64,000 nucleotides of DNA from Ruminococcus flavefaciens (GTDB taxonomy: Bacteria > Bacteroidota > Bacteroidia > Bacteroidales > P3): assembly GCA_023667315.1 (NCBI GenBank), contig JAMPAI010000002.1, positions 248,001 to 312,000 of the forward strand. Direction: 5' to 3'. The notes beneath the pieces were generated by a model. It saw only the letters and a list, made by a program, of their open reading frames with translations. It made no database searches and was not told the origin of the DNA. Shown here piece by piece: positions 48,652 to 58,010 of the stretch. The position numbers and the translations under genes were made by a program. The first letter of the stretch is position 1. The number at the start of each line of letters is the position of its first letter.

Positions 48652-49667
48652 CACCAATACATTTTAAAAGGTTTATATTCCTCGATACCAAGCAGATGTT
48701 TCGCCAACTTATAACACTCCAACTTCACCAAATGCCGGTAGCTGACGTTTCTGCCCAAGGTGCGGTGCTGAATCGTTTCCATCAATCTTGCCTCTATCGC
48801 CTTGATAAAAATCTGTCTTCCCGTGTTGTTCAACAGACACTTGTTCAGTTTATGTTCAAAATGATTGGACTGTATCTCCTTTTTATTCAGAACCTTAAAG
48901 ATAACCCGATCCACCAAAATCGGCTTAAAGATCTCCGCCACATCCAAGGCCAACGAATATCGCCGCTCGCCCGGCGTGTGCAGATAGCTGATGGTCGGAT
49001 TAAGCTGCGTTTGGTGAATCGCCCGCAAACAGATGGAATAGCACACCATATTACCGAACGAAATCAACGCATTGACCTCGTTTTGCGGAGGCTGCTTGGT
49101 TCTCAATCCCATTTCGAAATCGTTGATGATGGCATCGAAAGCCTCGTAATACAACTGCCGGATCGTTCCCTCAACTCCCATCAATTCATCCACTTCCTGC
49201 GTGGCGGAAATTTTGGCAGCATGCGTTTTTATCGTCTCTATAATCGATTCGACATCCTTTCCCCTGCGGTTATAATACTGCAGGTTCTTTATCATATTGT
49301 GCGCTGCGCCTTCTATGAATTTACACGCTATTGCCTGCCGTTTCTTCTTGTTCTGATAGGCCGCGACCTGCGCCAAAATCATTTTCCCGGAAAGCAACGA
49401 ATCTCTCGGCATGAAAGAACCCGTATAATTCTCATAATAGTCGAAAAAATGAACGGCGATGTCTTTTTGTCCCAAGAAGTTCAGTACGGCGCTGTTTACG
49501 TTCAATGAACCAAAAGCGTAGAATTCGCCGACATCTTCCACCGGCAGGTAACGGGGCGCTCCGGCAACACGCTCCCCGTTCTCGTCAATCGAATAGGGCG
49601 TAAACTTCAAGGTATTGTCTCGTCTTTCCAGGGTTCCCGGATTAAAAAGGTAAAAGGTCTTTTTCAT
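48651..49667 (-). CDS. cas1: CRISPR adaptation integrase Cas1
   Basis: The 338-residue protein starts at [20 protein letters not shown], with ATG overlapping the cas4 stop (ATGA). Catalytic metal ligands are recognisable as Glu in [13 protein letters not shown], His in [19 protein letters not shown], and Asp in the same stretch. It performs spacer integration at the leader end of the array. Length and motifs are those of type I-B/I-C Cas1. Confidence 0.96.
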   Translation of the reverse strand: MKKTFYLFNPGTLERRDNTLKFTPYSIDENGERVAGAPRYLPVEDVGEFYAFGSLNVNSAVLNFLGQKDIAVHFFDYYENYTGSFMPRDSLLSGKMILAQVAAYQNKKKRQAIACKFIEGAAHNMIKNLQYYNRRGKDVESIIETIKTHAAKISATQEVDELMGVEGTIRQLYYEAFDAIINDFEMGLRTKQPPQNEVNALISFGNMVCYSICLRAIHQTQLNPTISYLHTPGERRYSLALDVAEIFKPILVDRVIFKVLNKKEIQSNHFEHKLNKCLLNNTGRQIFIKAIEARLMETIQHRTLGRNVSYRHLVKLECYKLAKHLLGIEEYKPFKMYW

Positions 49668-50179
49668 GGTTCTTCCACTTCCTCGCTGTAACAAAAATCG
49701 AAATAACTACAGTTGGCGCAACGGCTTCGTTTTTCCTTGGTGGGACACATTTCCGATTGGGCGATGGCTTCTATCTCTTTTTCAATAACGCTGATACGAT
49801 CCCTGTCTTCATCTGTCAACACCACCGTCTTGGTACGCCTTAAGGTAGGATATTCGATGATGCCGCTATGGTCGAGCAATCCGTTGCGTTCAAAGACATA
49901 TAGATAATACTTCAACTGCCATTCGTGCGCCACTTCTATCTTGTTCGATTTCTTGATTTCGTGAATCACTTTTTCCCGTGGATCATAAAAATCCACCTTG
50001 ATGCCGTCTATCGCGATTTCCTCGTACCGAGCCGATCGTTGAGGATAACTTTCCTCATGGATCAGCCGGCCTTCAAAAACCAAATCCGACGTATGCTCCA
50101 TCATGATGCCGTTCGAAAACAACCAAAGCTTACGTTTGCAAACATGATAGTATTGAAAATGTGTGCCGGTGATGTGCAT
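49664..50179 (-). CDS. cas4: CRISPR-associated exonuclease Cas4
   Basis: A 171-residue RecB-type nuclease that trims prespacers and helps select the PAM. ATG at 50179 gives [20 protein letters not shown], in which the first cluster cysteine appears. The nuclease residues are in KVDFYDP (Asp), [12 protein letters not shown] (Glu-x-Lys) and [12 protein letters not shown] (Gln). The other cluster cysteines are in [10 protein letters not shown] at the C-terminus. A hairpin lies in the 73-bp gap before it, the only long gap of the operon. Confidence 0.95.
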   Translation of the reverse strand: MHITGTHFQYYHVCKRKLWLFSNGIMMEHTSDLVFEGRLIHEESYPQRSARYEEIAIDGIKVDFYDPREKVIHEIKKSNKIEVAHEWQLKYYLYVFERNGLLDHSGIIEYPTLRRTKTVVLTDEDRDRISVIEKEIEAIAQSEMCPTKEKRSRCANCSYFDFCYSEEVEEP

Positions 50180-50200
50180 GTTACAAACAAGAATATAGAA

Positions 50201-50235
50201 ACAGGCAAGTACCATGAGCAATGATACCTGCCTGT
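50201..50235 (-). promoter_or_regulatory. Hairpin between cas7 and cas4 (possible attenuator)
   Basis: ACAGGCA-A-GTA and TAC-C-TGCCTGT make an imperfect 11-bp stem in the gap that separates the interference genes from the adaptation genes. There is only a weak T-rich stretch after it on the minus strand. It could lower cas4-cas1-cas2 expression or protect the upstream message. Confidence 0.45.
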
Positions 50236-50252
50236 GTATTTAATCAAGACAA

Positions 50253-51302
50253 TTAAAGTTGGTGTTCGTAGTCGAAAGCCGACAACAACTCAATGAGTTT
50301 TTCTTCAGCTTTCTGCATTGCATCGGCAGATTCCAATTCGGTTTGTACATAACCGGCACAGGGCAAGGTGACAAAAACATCCGCTCCAACTGTAGCGTCC
50401 AATACGGGTTTCGCCTTCGGCTTTTCCGAATCATCCAATAATTTGGCCCGTATGGCTGCCGACAATGTATTTGCATTATCACTGATAGCGACAGCCAAGG
50501 TCTCCATAAGGCTGAAAGTTCGGGCTTGATTGGAAGTGATCCGCCAATTCAACAATGCTTTCGCCAAAGCCGGAATGACTTTTTCGCGTTGCTCCTTCGG
50601 CAAAACAAGACATTTCCCAAAGATATTTTCCGATTCTATCCAACCTTTTTTCTTCAGGGATTCTATCATTTCCGGTGTAATCTCCGGTTCATGCTGATTG
50701 GTCGATACACAAAACAGCGTGCGCAAATCCACCGCAACATCGTAAATATACAAACCTGTCGTCCTATCGTTCTCCGGAATCCAATTACGACGCGGCAATG
50801 TCCGGTTATTGTCATTCAAAAACTTTTCGATCTCTTCCTCCGACAATAGTTTGTCGCCCATACGAACATTAACAGGATGTTGATCCGGACGGTCACTACG
50901 GTCGAATGTCAGGTTTTCCTTTTCCATACCCGCCAATAATGGATGAAGCGGATGCATGGCGGATATCGACAACGGACTTCTCCTTTTCTTTGTGGGGCCA
51001 TCTCCCGCTCTCATCCACCCCCCCAATAACTGATCCATATAATTGGGATCACAAGGTGACCAAGGCTCCTTATTCTCCAATTCTTTCTTGGCATTAATGT
51101 TATAGTTAAACGTAATGGGAGCCATTTGAACGCCCAATAAATCAGTCAATTCTTGCAGAATCGACCGTTTAACCTGCTGACCGCTTGAATACGCGGAATA
51201 ACGGTTAAACTGCGAATCAAAATATTTCTTTTGGCCATCCGACACACAAAAAACTGTGTGATCGACGTGCTTGAGTGCACGTAAATAAATGTAAGGTTTC
51301 AT
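50253..51302 (-). CDS. cas7: Cascade backbone protein Cas7 (Csp1/Csh2-like)
   Basis: The 349-residue protein begins MKPYIYLRALKHVDHTVFCV, then FNRYSAYSSGQQVKRSILQE, a pattern of the Cas7 group to which Csp1 of the Porphyromonas variant belongs, as far as I can recall. Several copies would line the crRNA in the Cascade complex. Position after cas8 and before cas4 supports this. The mid-protein linker (about 70-130) rich in Pro and charged residues may be the thumb. Exact subfamily (Csp1 versus Csh2/Cst2) needs profile comparison. Confidence 0.8.
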   Translation of the reverse strand: MKPYIYLRALKHVDHTVFCVSDGQKKYFDSQFNRYSAYSSGQQVKRSILQELTDLLGVQMAPITFNYNINAKKELENKEPWSPCDPNYMDQLLGGWMRAGDGPTKKRRSPLSISAMHPLHPLLAGMEKENLTFDRSDRPDQHPVNVRMGDKLLSEEEIEKFLNDNNRTLPRRNWIPENDRTTGLYIYDVAVDLRTLFCVSTNQHEPEITPEMIESLKKKGWIESENIFGKCLVLPKEQREKVIPALAKALLNWRITSNQARTFSLMETLAVAISDNANTLSAAIRAKLLDDSEKPKAKPVLDATVGADVFVTLPCAGYVQTELESADAMQKAEEKLIELLSAFDYEHQL

Positions 51303-51320
51303 AATTTTATATGATTAAAT

Positions 51321-52613
51321 TTATTTTACTGCGTGGTGAAAACGCACCAGAACCAAAAAATAGGGTACGTTATCCGTCGGCATATTATTCACCAACTTCC
51401 CTATTGCTTCTATGGAGGCCTTATTTTCGGCATCTTTGGCAATCTCCGTCAAGGCTTCCAAAAAGCTTTTTTTGTTCGTAGCCTCTAAAACGGCTTTAAC
51501 TTTATTCGTGTTTACCGTCTTGCCTCTTGTTCCTGCTGAAGTATACGCATGTAAGACTTCAGCTATCTCCCGGGATTTATCCCATAGTTCATCATTGTTC
51601 AGCATAGCCATAATCCAGATTTTATAGGTGTTAAAACTTATTTGTTGTTCTTCGTTTTTTGCTTTAGCGGGGATCTTTCCTTGAAAATATTCCCGCAGGC
51701 CTTTCGGCTCCATCGCCTTTATACCGATGGTTCCATATTGACAGGCTTTGGCAAATCCGACTGCCGTTCCCCAAAGGGCATTGGCACTTTTTCCCTCTTC
51801 AATGCCAAAATATTTCACATACAAGTCATACGGCTTTTTTATCCCATTCAAATCAAATGGAAGAAAGCCAAGGGTTGTATTGGTTTGTCCATGATTATAG
51901 ACATAGCCTACCAAACGTGAATCCTCAATCCGTTTAGAAATAGCGTGTATGACATCCGGCCAACGTTGCATTTCTATCGATGCCACTTCTTTGTCGTTTG
52001 CAATCTTCGGGGAAAAATCCTTTGCATATTCATCCGTTTCTTTTTTTCGCGTACACGCATAGACTATCCACTGTCCGTTCCATGTATTGATTTGGTTTCC
52101 CTTTAAATGGGATATCGTATCCAACCTCCTTCTATAAGCCTTCCATCCCTTGAATATCTCCAAAAGGATCTGTGGATGATCGAATAAAAGGGAGAAACCT
52201 CCTTGTATTCCTATCCCTAATCCCGCCCCAATCCAGGAAAGGTAAATGTCTTCTTGGGCAATATCCAACAATAAGTTACTGACCTGCCCCGATGTGGTGG
52301 CGTTAATATCCAAAGAAGGATAACCAACGGCAATACTGGCATCCGCCTGACCCTGTTCGATTTTCTCCATTAAACCGGAAAAACGTTCTTTTCTTCTTTC
52401 CTCCGTTTCAAAAGGAATCTTCCCAAGAATCATTTTCTCCCAACTCAATTTCGGGTTTTCCAGCGGCGAATTCCCTGCGGTCATCATATATTTGGGATGA
52501 TCGAAAAACAAAGGATAGAACTCCGATACAAAAAAAGTCTTTGCATCGTAGTCTTTGCCGTACATTTTGTTGTAGGCATTCAAAAAAGTCCTGCCTATTT
52601 TTGATGTTATCAT
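51321..52613 (-). CDS. cas8: Cascade large subunit, Cas8-like (possibly Csp2)
   Basis: A 430-residue protein between cas3 and cas7. I do not see the zinc-finger cysteines of classical Cas8b; the sequence has a Gly-rich stretch WIGAGLGIGIQGGFSLLF near residue 128 and a long helical C-terminus (VKAVLEATNKKSFLEALTEI). By position and size it should be the large subunit that reads the PAM, most likely the Csp2 form of the PGING variant, which others group with Cas8c. Confidence rests mainly on the operon context. Confidence 0.7.
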   Translation of the reverse strand: MITSKIGRTFLNAYNKMYGKDYDAKTFFVSEFYPLFFDHPKYMMTAGNSPLENPKLSWEKMILGKIPFETEERRKERFSGLMEKIEQGQADASIAVGYPSLDINATTSGQVSNLLLDIAQEDIYLSWIGAGLGIGIQGGFSLLFDHPQILLEIFKGWKAYRRRLDTISHLKGNQINTWNGQWIVYACTRKKETDEYAKDFSPKIANDKEVASIEMQRWPDVIHAISKRIEDSRLVGYVYNHGQTNTTLGFLPFDLNGIKKPYDLYVKYFGIEEGKSANALWGTAVGFAKACQYGTIGIKAMEPKGLREYFQGKIPAKAKNEEQQISFNTYKIWIMAMLNNDELWDKSREIAEVLHAYTSAGTRGKTVNTNKVKAVLEATNKKSFLEALTEIAKDAENKASIEAIGKLVNNMPTDNVPYFLVLVRFHHAVK

Positions 52614-52615
52614 GG

Positions 52616-54760
52616 TTAAATTATTTCAAATGTTTGAGCATATCCCGAAGACAGAAAATCCATAAGCAACCCTAGTTCTTCCGAATACGCCTTGTCCGGT
52701 ATCAAAAAAGGCCGCATACCTTCCCGCAGTTGTTCCAAGTTTCGATGCCCAATCGAATGATAGTTGACAGGTATCTCATATTCTTGTATATCTGTTTTCC
52801 GACCGTTCCGATAGGCGTCTTTATCACTCTCTGTAATACAGATAGCCGAATCTATTTCCATCTTTTCTAACAGCACGGATTTAGCTTTATGCACCAACTT
52901 ACCTATTTGCCATTCTCCGTCCGCAAACGTCGCACCGCTATAATCGATATCGGTTATGGCAATCTCAGGGTACACATAGTCCAGCATTTCCTGAACCTTA
53001 TCTTCTCTCAGCAAGTCGTTATCCGGCAATATGTCGAAACTCCGTTGCAAAACAGCCTGCTGATAGGGTTTTGCATCCTTTTCATCTTGCGGAGGTACCA
53101 AGACACATATCGGTTTATATTTTCCAATAGTAGCCTGCGTCCGTTTCCTGTTAATACGTCCAAATCTTTGTATCAATGCATCTATGGTTGCACATTCCGT
53201 TAGCATAAGGTCAAAACTGATATCCAGACTCACTTCAACCACCTGCGTAGATACCACGATACAGGCTTCATTCATGGTGTTGAACACTTGTTTCAACTGC
53301 CATTCTGCCTGCTGTCGGTGTCCACGTTTAAAACGGCTATGTATCAACATCATTTGAACACCCGGATACAAAGATTTTAACCGGCCGTAAAGATCTTGTG
53401 CCCGTCTTACCTGATTGCAAACCACCAAGATCTTTTCTTTCCTTTCAACGGCAGCATCCATCACCGGAATACATTCGTCAAACGATTGTTTCTTATGTAT
53501 TATATGACGGTTGAACGACGCCAATGTCTTGTTGTCCAACTTGACTTCATAAACATTCTGCGCACCACCGAGTAAATCCAAGAGCTTATTGTAAAGAACC
53601 GTAGGCATTGTGGCGGTTCCGATATGAATCCGACAACCCAAATTGACTAAAATTTCCACAATCCGCCATACGATAGCCTGAATAATATCCGAATAGGTAT
53701 GTATTTCGTCCAAAATTACATCACATCCCTTCAAATCTGTTATCATGGCTTCATAGCCCTTGATTCCAAAAACAATGGATGCCATTTGGTGAGGAGTAAG
53801 AATCTTGACGGATGCACCAAGATGTCTTTGAATGATGCGTTCTTCTACCTCTTCCTTTGTACCTTTTTTCTTTATCTTCAGATTGGATGTTGCATGCAAC
53901 AAATGTATTTGTGCCGGCGTAGCGGAAAGATCAGCCTTTATCCGATCATACATTGCATTGATGGAGGCTTGAAACGGCAGAGTATAAAAAACTCGCCCCT
54001 TGCATCTACGTAAAAGGAAATCCGTTTTTCCTGCTCCTGTCGGTGCCGTAACCAAAGTATGTGGCCGTTTGTCTTCTACAGATAAAGTGGACAGGGGGTA
54101 TAATCCGTTTGCTCGCGAGTAAAAAGACAAATCCGGTTTGATAAACAGTTTTGGCAACACATACTCTATTTTCTCTCCAAATGCCGAAGCCAAATGGTCT
54201 GCCGCCATCAAAACGCCTTTCCATATGGAATAACCCGAATCCAATTCTTGGCAATACGCCAAAGCTTTCTCATAGTTGTCTCGCGCTTCGTCCAAACTTA
54301 TCGGATGGATTGCCATTCCACATTCTTCAAGGATACCCAGCGCTAGATCCACCCAACTCGAAAAATCCTTTGAGTGTCGTCCAAAACTATCGGAGGAATC
54401 TTCCAAATCCAGAAATCCCAATTCCCGCACATCGTCTTTTAAAGATTTATGGTGTGCGGCTATCATTTCTATGACAGCCGGGATTTCTTCCTCTGAAACC
54501 AATGACAAGAAAAACAAAGACGCGATTTCATGTCGGAAGAAAAAATTGGGCCGTGGACGATAATCTTTTTTAAGCGTTGCCTGAAATTGTGAACTTACTT
54601 TTCCTATATCATGTAACAATGCACCTTTCCGTGCCGTTTCAGGATTCAATCCCAAATACTCAGCTATACGGAATGCCGCGTCCGCCACATCCCGCAAATG
54701 TTGCGACAAGGAGACCTGTGCATCCTCGCTCTTGGCCAATATGTAATCGTATCGGCTCAT
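52616..54760 (-). CDS. cas3: CRISPR effector nuclease-helicase Cas3
   Basis: A 714-residue fusion of HD nuclease and SF2 helicase. The HD domain includes His21, His50-Asp51 in ALLHDIGKVSSQF, and the HH pair in AAHHKSLKDD. The helicase has Walker A VTAPTGAGKTDFLLRR near 240, the DEIH box DVILDEIHTYSD near 352, and motif VI IQRFGRINRK. It unwinds and degrades DNA marked by Cascade. ATG at 54760 overlaps the cas5 stop (ATGA); cas8 begins 2 bp after its stop. Placement between cas5 and cas8 is unusual for type I-B. Confidence 0.95.
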   Translation of the reverse strand: MSRYDYILAKSEDAQVSLSQHLRDVADAAFRIAEYLGLNPETARKGALLHDIGKVSSQFQATLKKDYRPRPNFFFRHEIASLFFLSLVSEEEIPAVIEMIAAHHKSLKDDVRELGFLDLEDSSDSFGRHSKDFSSWVDLALGILEECGMAIHPISLDEARDNYEKALAYCQELDSGYSIWKGVLMAADHLASAFGEKIEYVLPKLFIKPDLSFYSRANGLYPLSTLSVEDKRPHTLVTAPTGAGKTDFLLRRCKGRVFYTLPFQASINAMYDRIKADLSATPAQIHLLHATSNLKIKKKGTKEEVEERIIQRHLGASVKILTPHQMASIVFGIKGYEAMITDLKGCDVILDEIHTYSDIIQAIVWRIVEILVNLGCRIHIGTATMPTVLYNKLLDLLGGAQNVYEVKLDNKTLASFNRHIIHKKQSFDECIPVMDAAVERKEKILVVCNQVRRAQDLYGRLKSLYPGVQMMLIHSRFKRGHRQQAEWQLKQVFNTMNEACIVVSTQVVEVSLDISFDLMLTECATIDALIQRFGRINRKRTQATIGKYKPICVLVPPQDEKDAKPYQQAVLQRSFDILPDNDLLREDKVQEMLDYVYPEIAITDIDYSGATFADGEWQIGKLVHKAKSVLLEKMEIDSAICITESDKDAYRNGRKTDIQEYEIPVNYHSIGHRNLEQLREGMRPFLIPDKAYSEELGLLMDFLSSGYAQTFEII

Positions 54761-55332
54761 ACCAAACCTGCAACAGGTTTTCCACACGTTTCCAGCCACC
54801 CATACATGGGAGCATTGGAATAACGGTTGTATCCTACCAAAAACGAATCTTGCGTCTGTTCAAAATGCAACTCAAATCCATCCAACGCATTGAATTGATC
54901 TTCCATATACTCCAATATCGCGGCATCCGGCAATAAAACATCCTCATTCCTGCAAAGGCAGATGTGCTGCACCGATGCATCTTCCGCATCTTTTCTTTCT
55001 GCAAATGCCAAATACAAGACTGGCTTCAAAAGAACCCCCCTTTTTATCACAGACCTATCCCGCACAAGCCGTTTTTCTTTTTTCTTATCTTCCCATCCTC
55101 TCGCATGGGTTTGTTCCTGTTGCACATCCATCGCCTCATAAGCCAATCTATGTCGCACAATCTTGCGAATATGCCCATTCTCCACAAGAAGTTCCGGAAA
55201 CAGTTTTTTTTCAATACCTTCCACTATGGAAGGCGTAACAAACTGCTGGCTATAAGTTTCCCCGTCGCGAACAGCCGTCCACGGCTTAATAAAACCGAAC
55301 GGCCCCGTATATTTTACAACATAATACTTCAT
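54757..55332 (-). CDS. cas5: Cascade subunit Cas5 (Cas5p-like)
   Basis: The 191-residue protein starts MKYYVVKYTGPFGFIKPWTA, in which the early beta strand and the following FGFIKPW resemble the Cas5 RAMP N-terminus. TYSQQFVTPSIVEGIEKKLF follows. It would cap the crRNA 5' handle. It lies 2 bp after cas6 and overlaps cas3 by four bases. In the PGING variant a Cas5p occupies the same place beside cas3. The call is largely contextual but the size and N-terminus agree. Confidence 0.8.
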   Translation of the reverse strand: MKYYVVKYTGPFGFIKPWTAVRDGETYSQQFVTPSIVEGIEKKLFPELLVENGHIRKIVRHRLAYEAMDVQQEQTHARGWEDKKKEKRLVRDRSVIKRGVLLKPVLYLAFAERKDAEDASVQHICLCRNEDVLLPDAAILEYMEDQFNALDGFELHFEQTQDSFLVGYNRYSNAPMYGWLETCGKPVAGLV

Positions 55333-55334
55333 TT

Positions 55335-56108
55335 CTATGCCCTTTCTATCATTCCAAAACCTATACTTCCTTTTTCACCCAATCCACATTCATAAGCAAT
55401 CCGCATCAAGGGCTCTGGAAGAGACAATTCACATTTGTACCTAAAACCCCTCACATAGGTTTGCTGAGGAGTATCCGCTTTTATCTTCACCAATGCAGAC
55501 CTAGGCCTATCCAACAGCCGGAATCCACAAGCCTCACTCCCCTTGTAATCCTCCCCGTAATAAGCTTTGTAACGCGCTTTCAAACCTATTAAAATGCCAT
55601 TTAAATAGTCTGGATGTTCCGGGCTTAGATATACCTGTTTCCCCGACTCATTGCGCAATGAAACGACAACCGGCGAAAGCGTCCGAAAAATCTCGGTTTC
55701 CTTCAAAGACACCTCCGGAAACAATTCTATATCCCGAACCGCAAACTCAACCCTCGAAACCCTGTCTCCAACAGAGAACACCTGATGGTTAAATACACCC
55801 TTAATAAACTCCTTGGTACTCTTATCCGGCAAAAAGCCCATCTGCCAATATACTTCGTCAGACAAAATATGTAATCTCCCAAGCTCTTTATCCACTTCAT
55901 AACGGGGAACCCGAAGATTTGAAAAAGTAAACAACTTGAACCTTTTATTATCCGCCTCAAAACCATTTTCATGGAGCCATGTGGCATATTTTTCATCTCC
56001 CAGTGCAAGAATCCGATAAATAGCCGCCGACAACTCATATTGGTAGTTGAGAGGAAGGGCACGGTGTTTATCCTCCGGATCCAACTGCAATTTCAATACA
56101 AATCTCAT
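55335..56108 (-). CDS. cas6: CRISPR repeat endoribonuclease Cas6
   Basis: The 257-residue protein has the two-ferredoxin-fold plan of Cas6. It begins MRFVLKLQLDPEDKHRALPL, with AIYRILALGDEKYATWLHENG as the helix carrying a candidate catalytic His near residue 46. It ends in the glycine-rich loop CGLGEKGSIGFGMIE typical of the family. It cuts pre-crRNA in the repeat to leave the AUUGAAAC handle. First gene of the cas operon, with a -7 box 47 bp upstream. Its presence argues against a plain type I-C system, which lacks Cas6. Confidence 0.92.
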   Translation of the reverse strand: MRFVLKLQLDPEDKHRALPLNYQYELSAAIYRILALGDEKYATWLHENGFEADNKRFKLFTFSNLRVPRYEVDKELGRLHILSDEVYWQMGFLPDKSTKEFIKGVFNHQVFSVGDRVSRVEFAVRDIELFPEVSLKETEIFRTLSPVVVSLRNESGKQVYLSPEHPDYLNGILIGLKARYKAYYGEDYKGSEACGFRLLDRPRSALVKIKADTPQQTYVRGFRYKCELSLPEPLMRIAYECGLGEKGSIGFGMIERA

Positions 56109-56154
56109 AGTTTCTTATTTTAACGCCTTACAGCGTTTTACTGCTTTTCAGATG

Positions 56155-56162
56155 CAAAGATA
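56155..56162 (-). promoter_or_regulatory. -7 promoter box (TATCTTTG) of the cas operon
   Basis: On the minus strand TATCTTTGCATCTG is a consensus box, 47 bp before cas6. A weak hairpin AACGCTGTAAGGCGTT lies in the leader. Confidence 0.65.
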
Positions 56163-56217
56163 CAAAATTTTCCAATAGTTTTTTTATTTCAGAATTGCTG
56201 TCACGCAACAAAACATC

Positions 56218-56310
56218 TATCTTTGCATTGTTAAAACATCGTACCATCAAGGAATTGAAAAATAGTTTTTTTCTTTCACGAAGCCCTCAATTACATGTGA
56301 TTGAGGGCTT
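56218..56310 (+). ncRNA. Candidate short transcript: -7 box to terminator-like hairpin, divergent from cas operon
   Basis: TATCTTTGCA (box at 56218-56225) is a consensus promoter element on the plus strand. About 75 bp downstream AAGCCCTCAAT pairs with ATTGAGGGCTT (56281-56291 with 56300-56310). A transcript of roughly 75-85 nt would result, with no reading frame of note. It lies between the cas promoter and mmdA. The hairpin has only a weak T-rich tail, so it may also be a plain bidirectional terminator. Confidence 0.3.
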
Positions 56311-56345
56311 TATTGTACATCAAGTTCTCTTTCCCCGAAATTCCG

Positions 56346-56400
56346 TAACTTTGTAGTCTGTGCGCGTTTAGCGGCGCACAGAGCAAAGCGCAAACGCTTT
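56346..56400 (+). promoter_or_regulatory. mmdA promoter (TAACTTTG) and two leader hairpins
   Basis: The -7 box is at 56346-56353. Just after the expected start of the RNA, CTGTGCGC pairs with GCGCACAG (56358-56365 with 56374-56381), and AAAGCG pairs with CGCTTT (56385-56390 with 56395-56400). The start codon is at 56421. Confidence 0.5.
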
Positions 56401-56420
56401 TAAACAAAATACAGAAGACA

Positions 56421-57968
56421 ATGTCTATCAATCAAGAAAAATGCAAGGACTTGCAGCAGCGCAAGGCCGTTGCTATGGCTGGGGGTGGCGAGAAGGCCAT
56501 CGCCAAGCAGAAGGAAAGCGGAAAACTTACCGCCCGTGAGCGTATCGACAGCATTCTGGATCCGGGTTCGTTTCAGGAACTCGACCTCTTTATCAAACAC
56601 TCCGCCCGCGATTTCGGCATGGAAAAGAAAGACCTTGCCGGCGATGGTGTGGTGGCCGGGATCGGCACGGTAAACGGCCAGCCGGTGGGCATCTACGCGC
56701 AGGACTTTACCGTTACCGGCGGTTCGCTGGGCTATATGCACGCCATGAAGATCTGCAAGGTAATGGATCATGCCATGAAGATGCAGATGCCCCTTATCGG
56801 CATCAACGACTCGGGCGGCGCACGTATCCAGGAAGGCGTCCGCGCCCTGGCCGGCTACGGCGAGATCTTTTACCGCAACACCCAGGCTTCGGGCGTGATT
56901 CCCCAGATTTCCGTGATTTTAGGACCTTGTGCCGGCGGTGCGGTCTACTCGCCCGCCCTTACCGACTTCGTGTTCGTGGTTGACCAGGTTTCGAAGATGT
57001 TCATCACCGGCCCGGAAGTAATCAAGTCGGTTTTAGGTGAGGAAATCTCGCAGGAAGACCTCGGCGGGGCGCGCACCCATGCCGAAATCACTGGCAACGC
57101 GCACTTCTTTGCCGAAAGCGAAAAGCAGTGCTTCGACCAGATCAAGGAACTGCTGAGCTACATTCCGCGCAACAACCGCGAGAAAGCTGCGGCCACCGCG
57201 CCCAAGATGCCGCAGAAAACCTACAATATCGACGAAATCGTGCCCGACAACGTGCGCAAGCCTTACGACGTGCGCCACATCATCCGCACCATTTCCGACG
57301 ATTCGCAGTTCCTCGAAGTGCAGGAGCTCTTCGCCCCCAACATCGTGGTGGGCTTCGGCCGCATCGACGGGCAGACCGTGGGTTTCGTGGCCAATCAGCC
57401 GCTCTGCATGGCCGGGGTGCTCGACGTGGACAGCTCCGACAAATGCGCCCGCTTTATCCGCTACTGCGACGCGTTCAACATTCCCTTAGTAACCTTCGTC
57501 GACCTGCCCGGCTACCTGCCCGGCATCGACCAGGAACACGCGGGCGTGATCCGTCACGGGGCCAAGATACTCTACGCCTACTCGGAAGCCTCCGTGCCCA
57601 AGATCACCGTTATCCTGCGCAAGGCCTACGGCGGCGGCTACATCGCCATGTGCTCCAACCACCTGCACGCCGACTTCGTGTTCGCCTGGCCCACCGCCGA
57701 AATCGCCGTTATGGGAGCCTCCGGCGCGGCCAACATCGTGTTCCGCAAGGAAATCAAGGAATCCGAGAATCCGGAAGAGACCCGCAAGGAAAAGGTGGCC
57801 GAATACAGCGAGAAGTTCGCAAACCCCTATGTGGCGGCCAGCTACGGCTACGTGGACGCCGTTATCGAACCTAAGGAAACGAGGGATTCGGTGATCCGCG
57901 CCCTCAAGGTCTCGCAGAACAAGAAGGTGGATTCGCCCTGCAAGAAGCACGGTCTTCCCCCGTTTTAA
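56421..57968 (+). CDS. mmdA: Acyl-CoA carboxyltransferase/methylmalonyl-CoA decarboxylase alpha subunit
   Basis: The 515-residue protein is a biotin-dependent carboxyltransferase. The two crotonase-like halves are seen in GGSLGYMHAMKICKVMDHAM with GINDSGGARIQEGVRAL (about 95-145) and in FVDLPGYLPGIDQEHAGVIR with GGGYIAMCSNHLHADFVFAW (about 360-420). It moves CO2 between methylmalonyl-CoA (or propionyl-CoA) and biotin. In Bacteroidales the usual reading is methylmalonyl-CoA decarboxylase in propionate formation, but a propionyl-CoA carboxylase is not excluded. The biotin carrier gene follows 42 bp later; membrane beta subunit genes are not in view. Confidence 0.9.
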   Translation: MSINQEKCKDLQQRKAVAMAGGGEKAIAKQKESGKLTARERIDSILDPGSFQELDLFIKHSARDFGMEKKDLAGDGVVAGIGTVNGQPVGIYAQDFTVTGGSLGYMHAMKICKVMDHAMKMQMPLIGINDSGGARIQEGVRALAGYGEIFYRNTQASGVIPQISVILGPCAGGAVYSPALTDFVFVVDQVSKMFITGPEVIKSVLGEEISQEDLGGARTHAEITGNAHFFAESEKQCFDQIKELLSYIPRNNREKAAATAPKMPQKTYNIDEIVPDNVRKPYDVRHIIRTISDDSQFLEVQELFAPNIVVGFGRIDGQTVGFVANQPLCMAGVLDVDSSDKCARFIRYCDAFNIPLVTFVDLPGYLPGIDQEHAGVIRHGAKILYAYSEASVPKITVILRKAYGGGYIAMCSNHLHADFVFAWPTAEIAVMGASGAANIVFRKEIKESENPEETRKEKVAEYSEKFANPYVAASYGYVDAVIEPKETRDSVIRALKVSQNKKVDSPCKKHGLPPF

Positions 57969-58010
57969 TCCCCTTATCCCTACATTCCCTAACTAAAAAA
58001 ACACAAAGAC

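Noticed and set aside
48651..48657. TTG or GTG start for cas2
   Set aside because: The ATG at 48651 overlaps the cas1 stop as TGATG and gives the expected Cas2 N-terminus.
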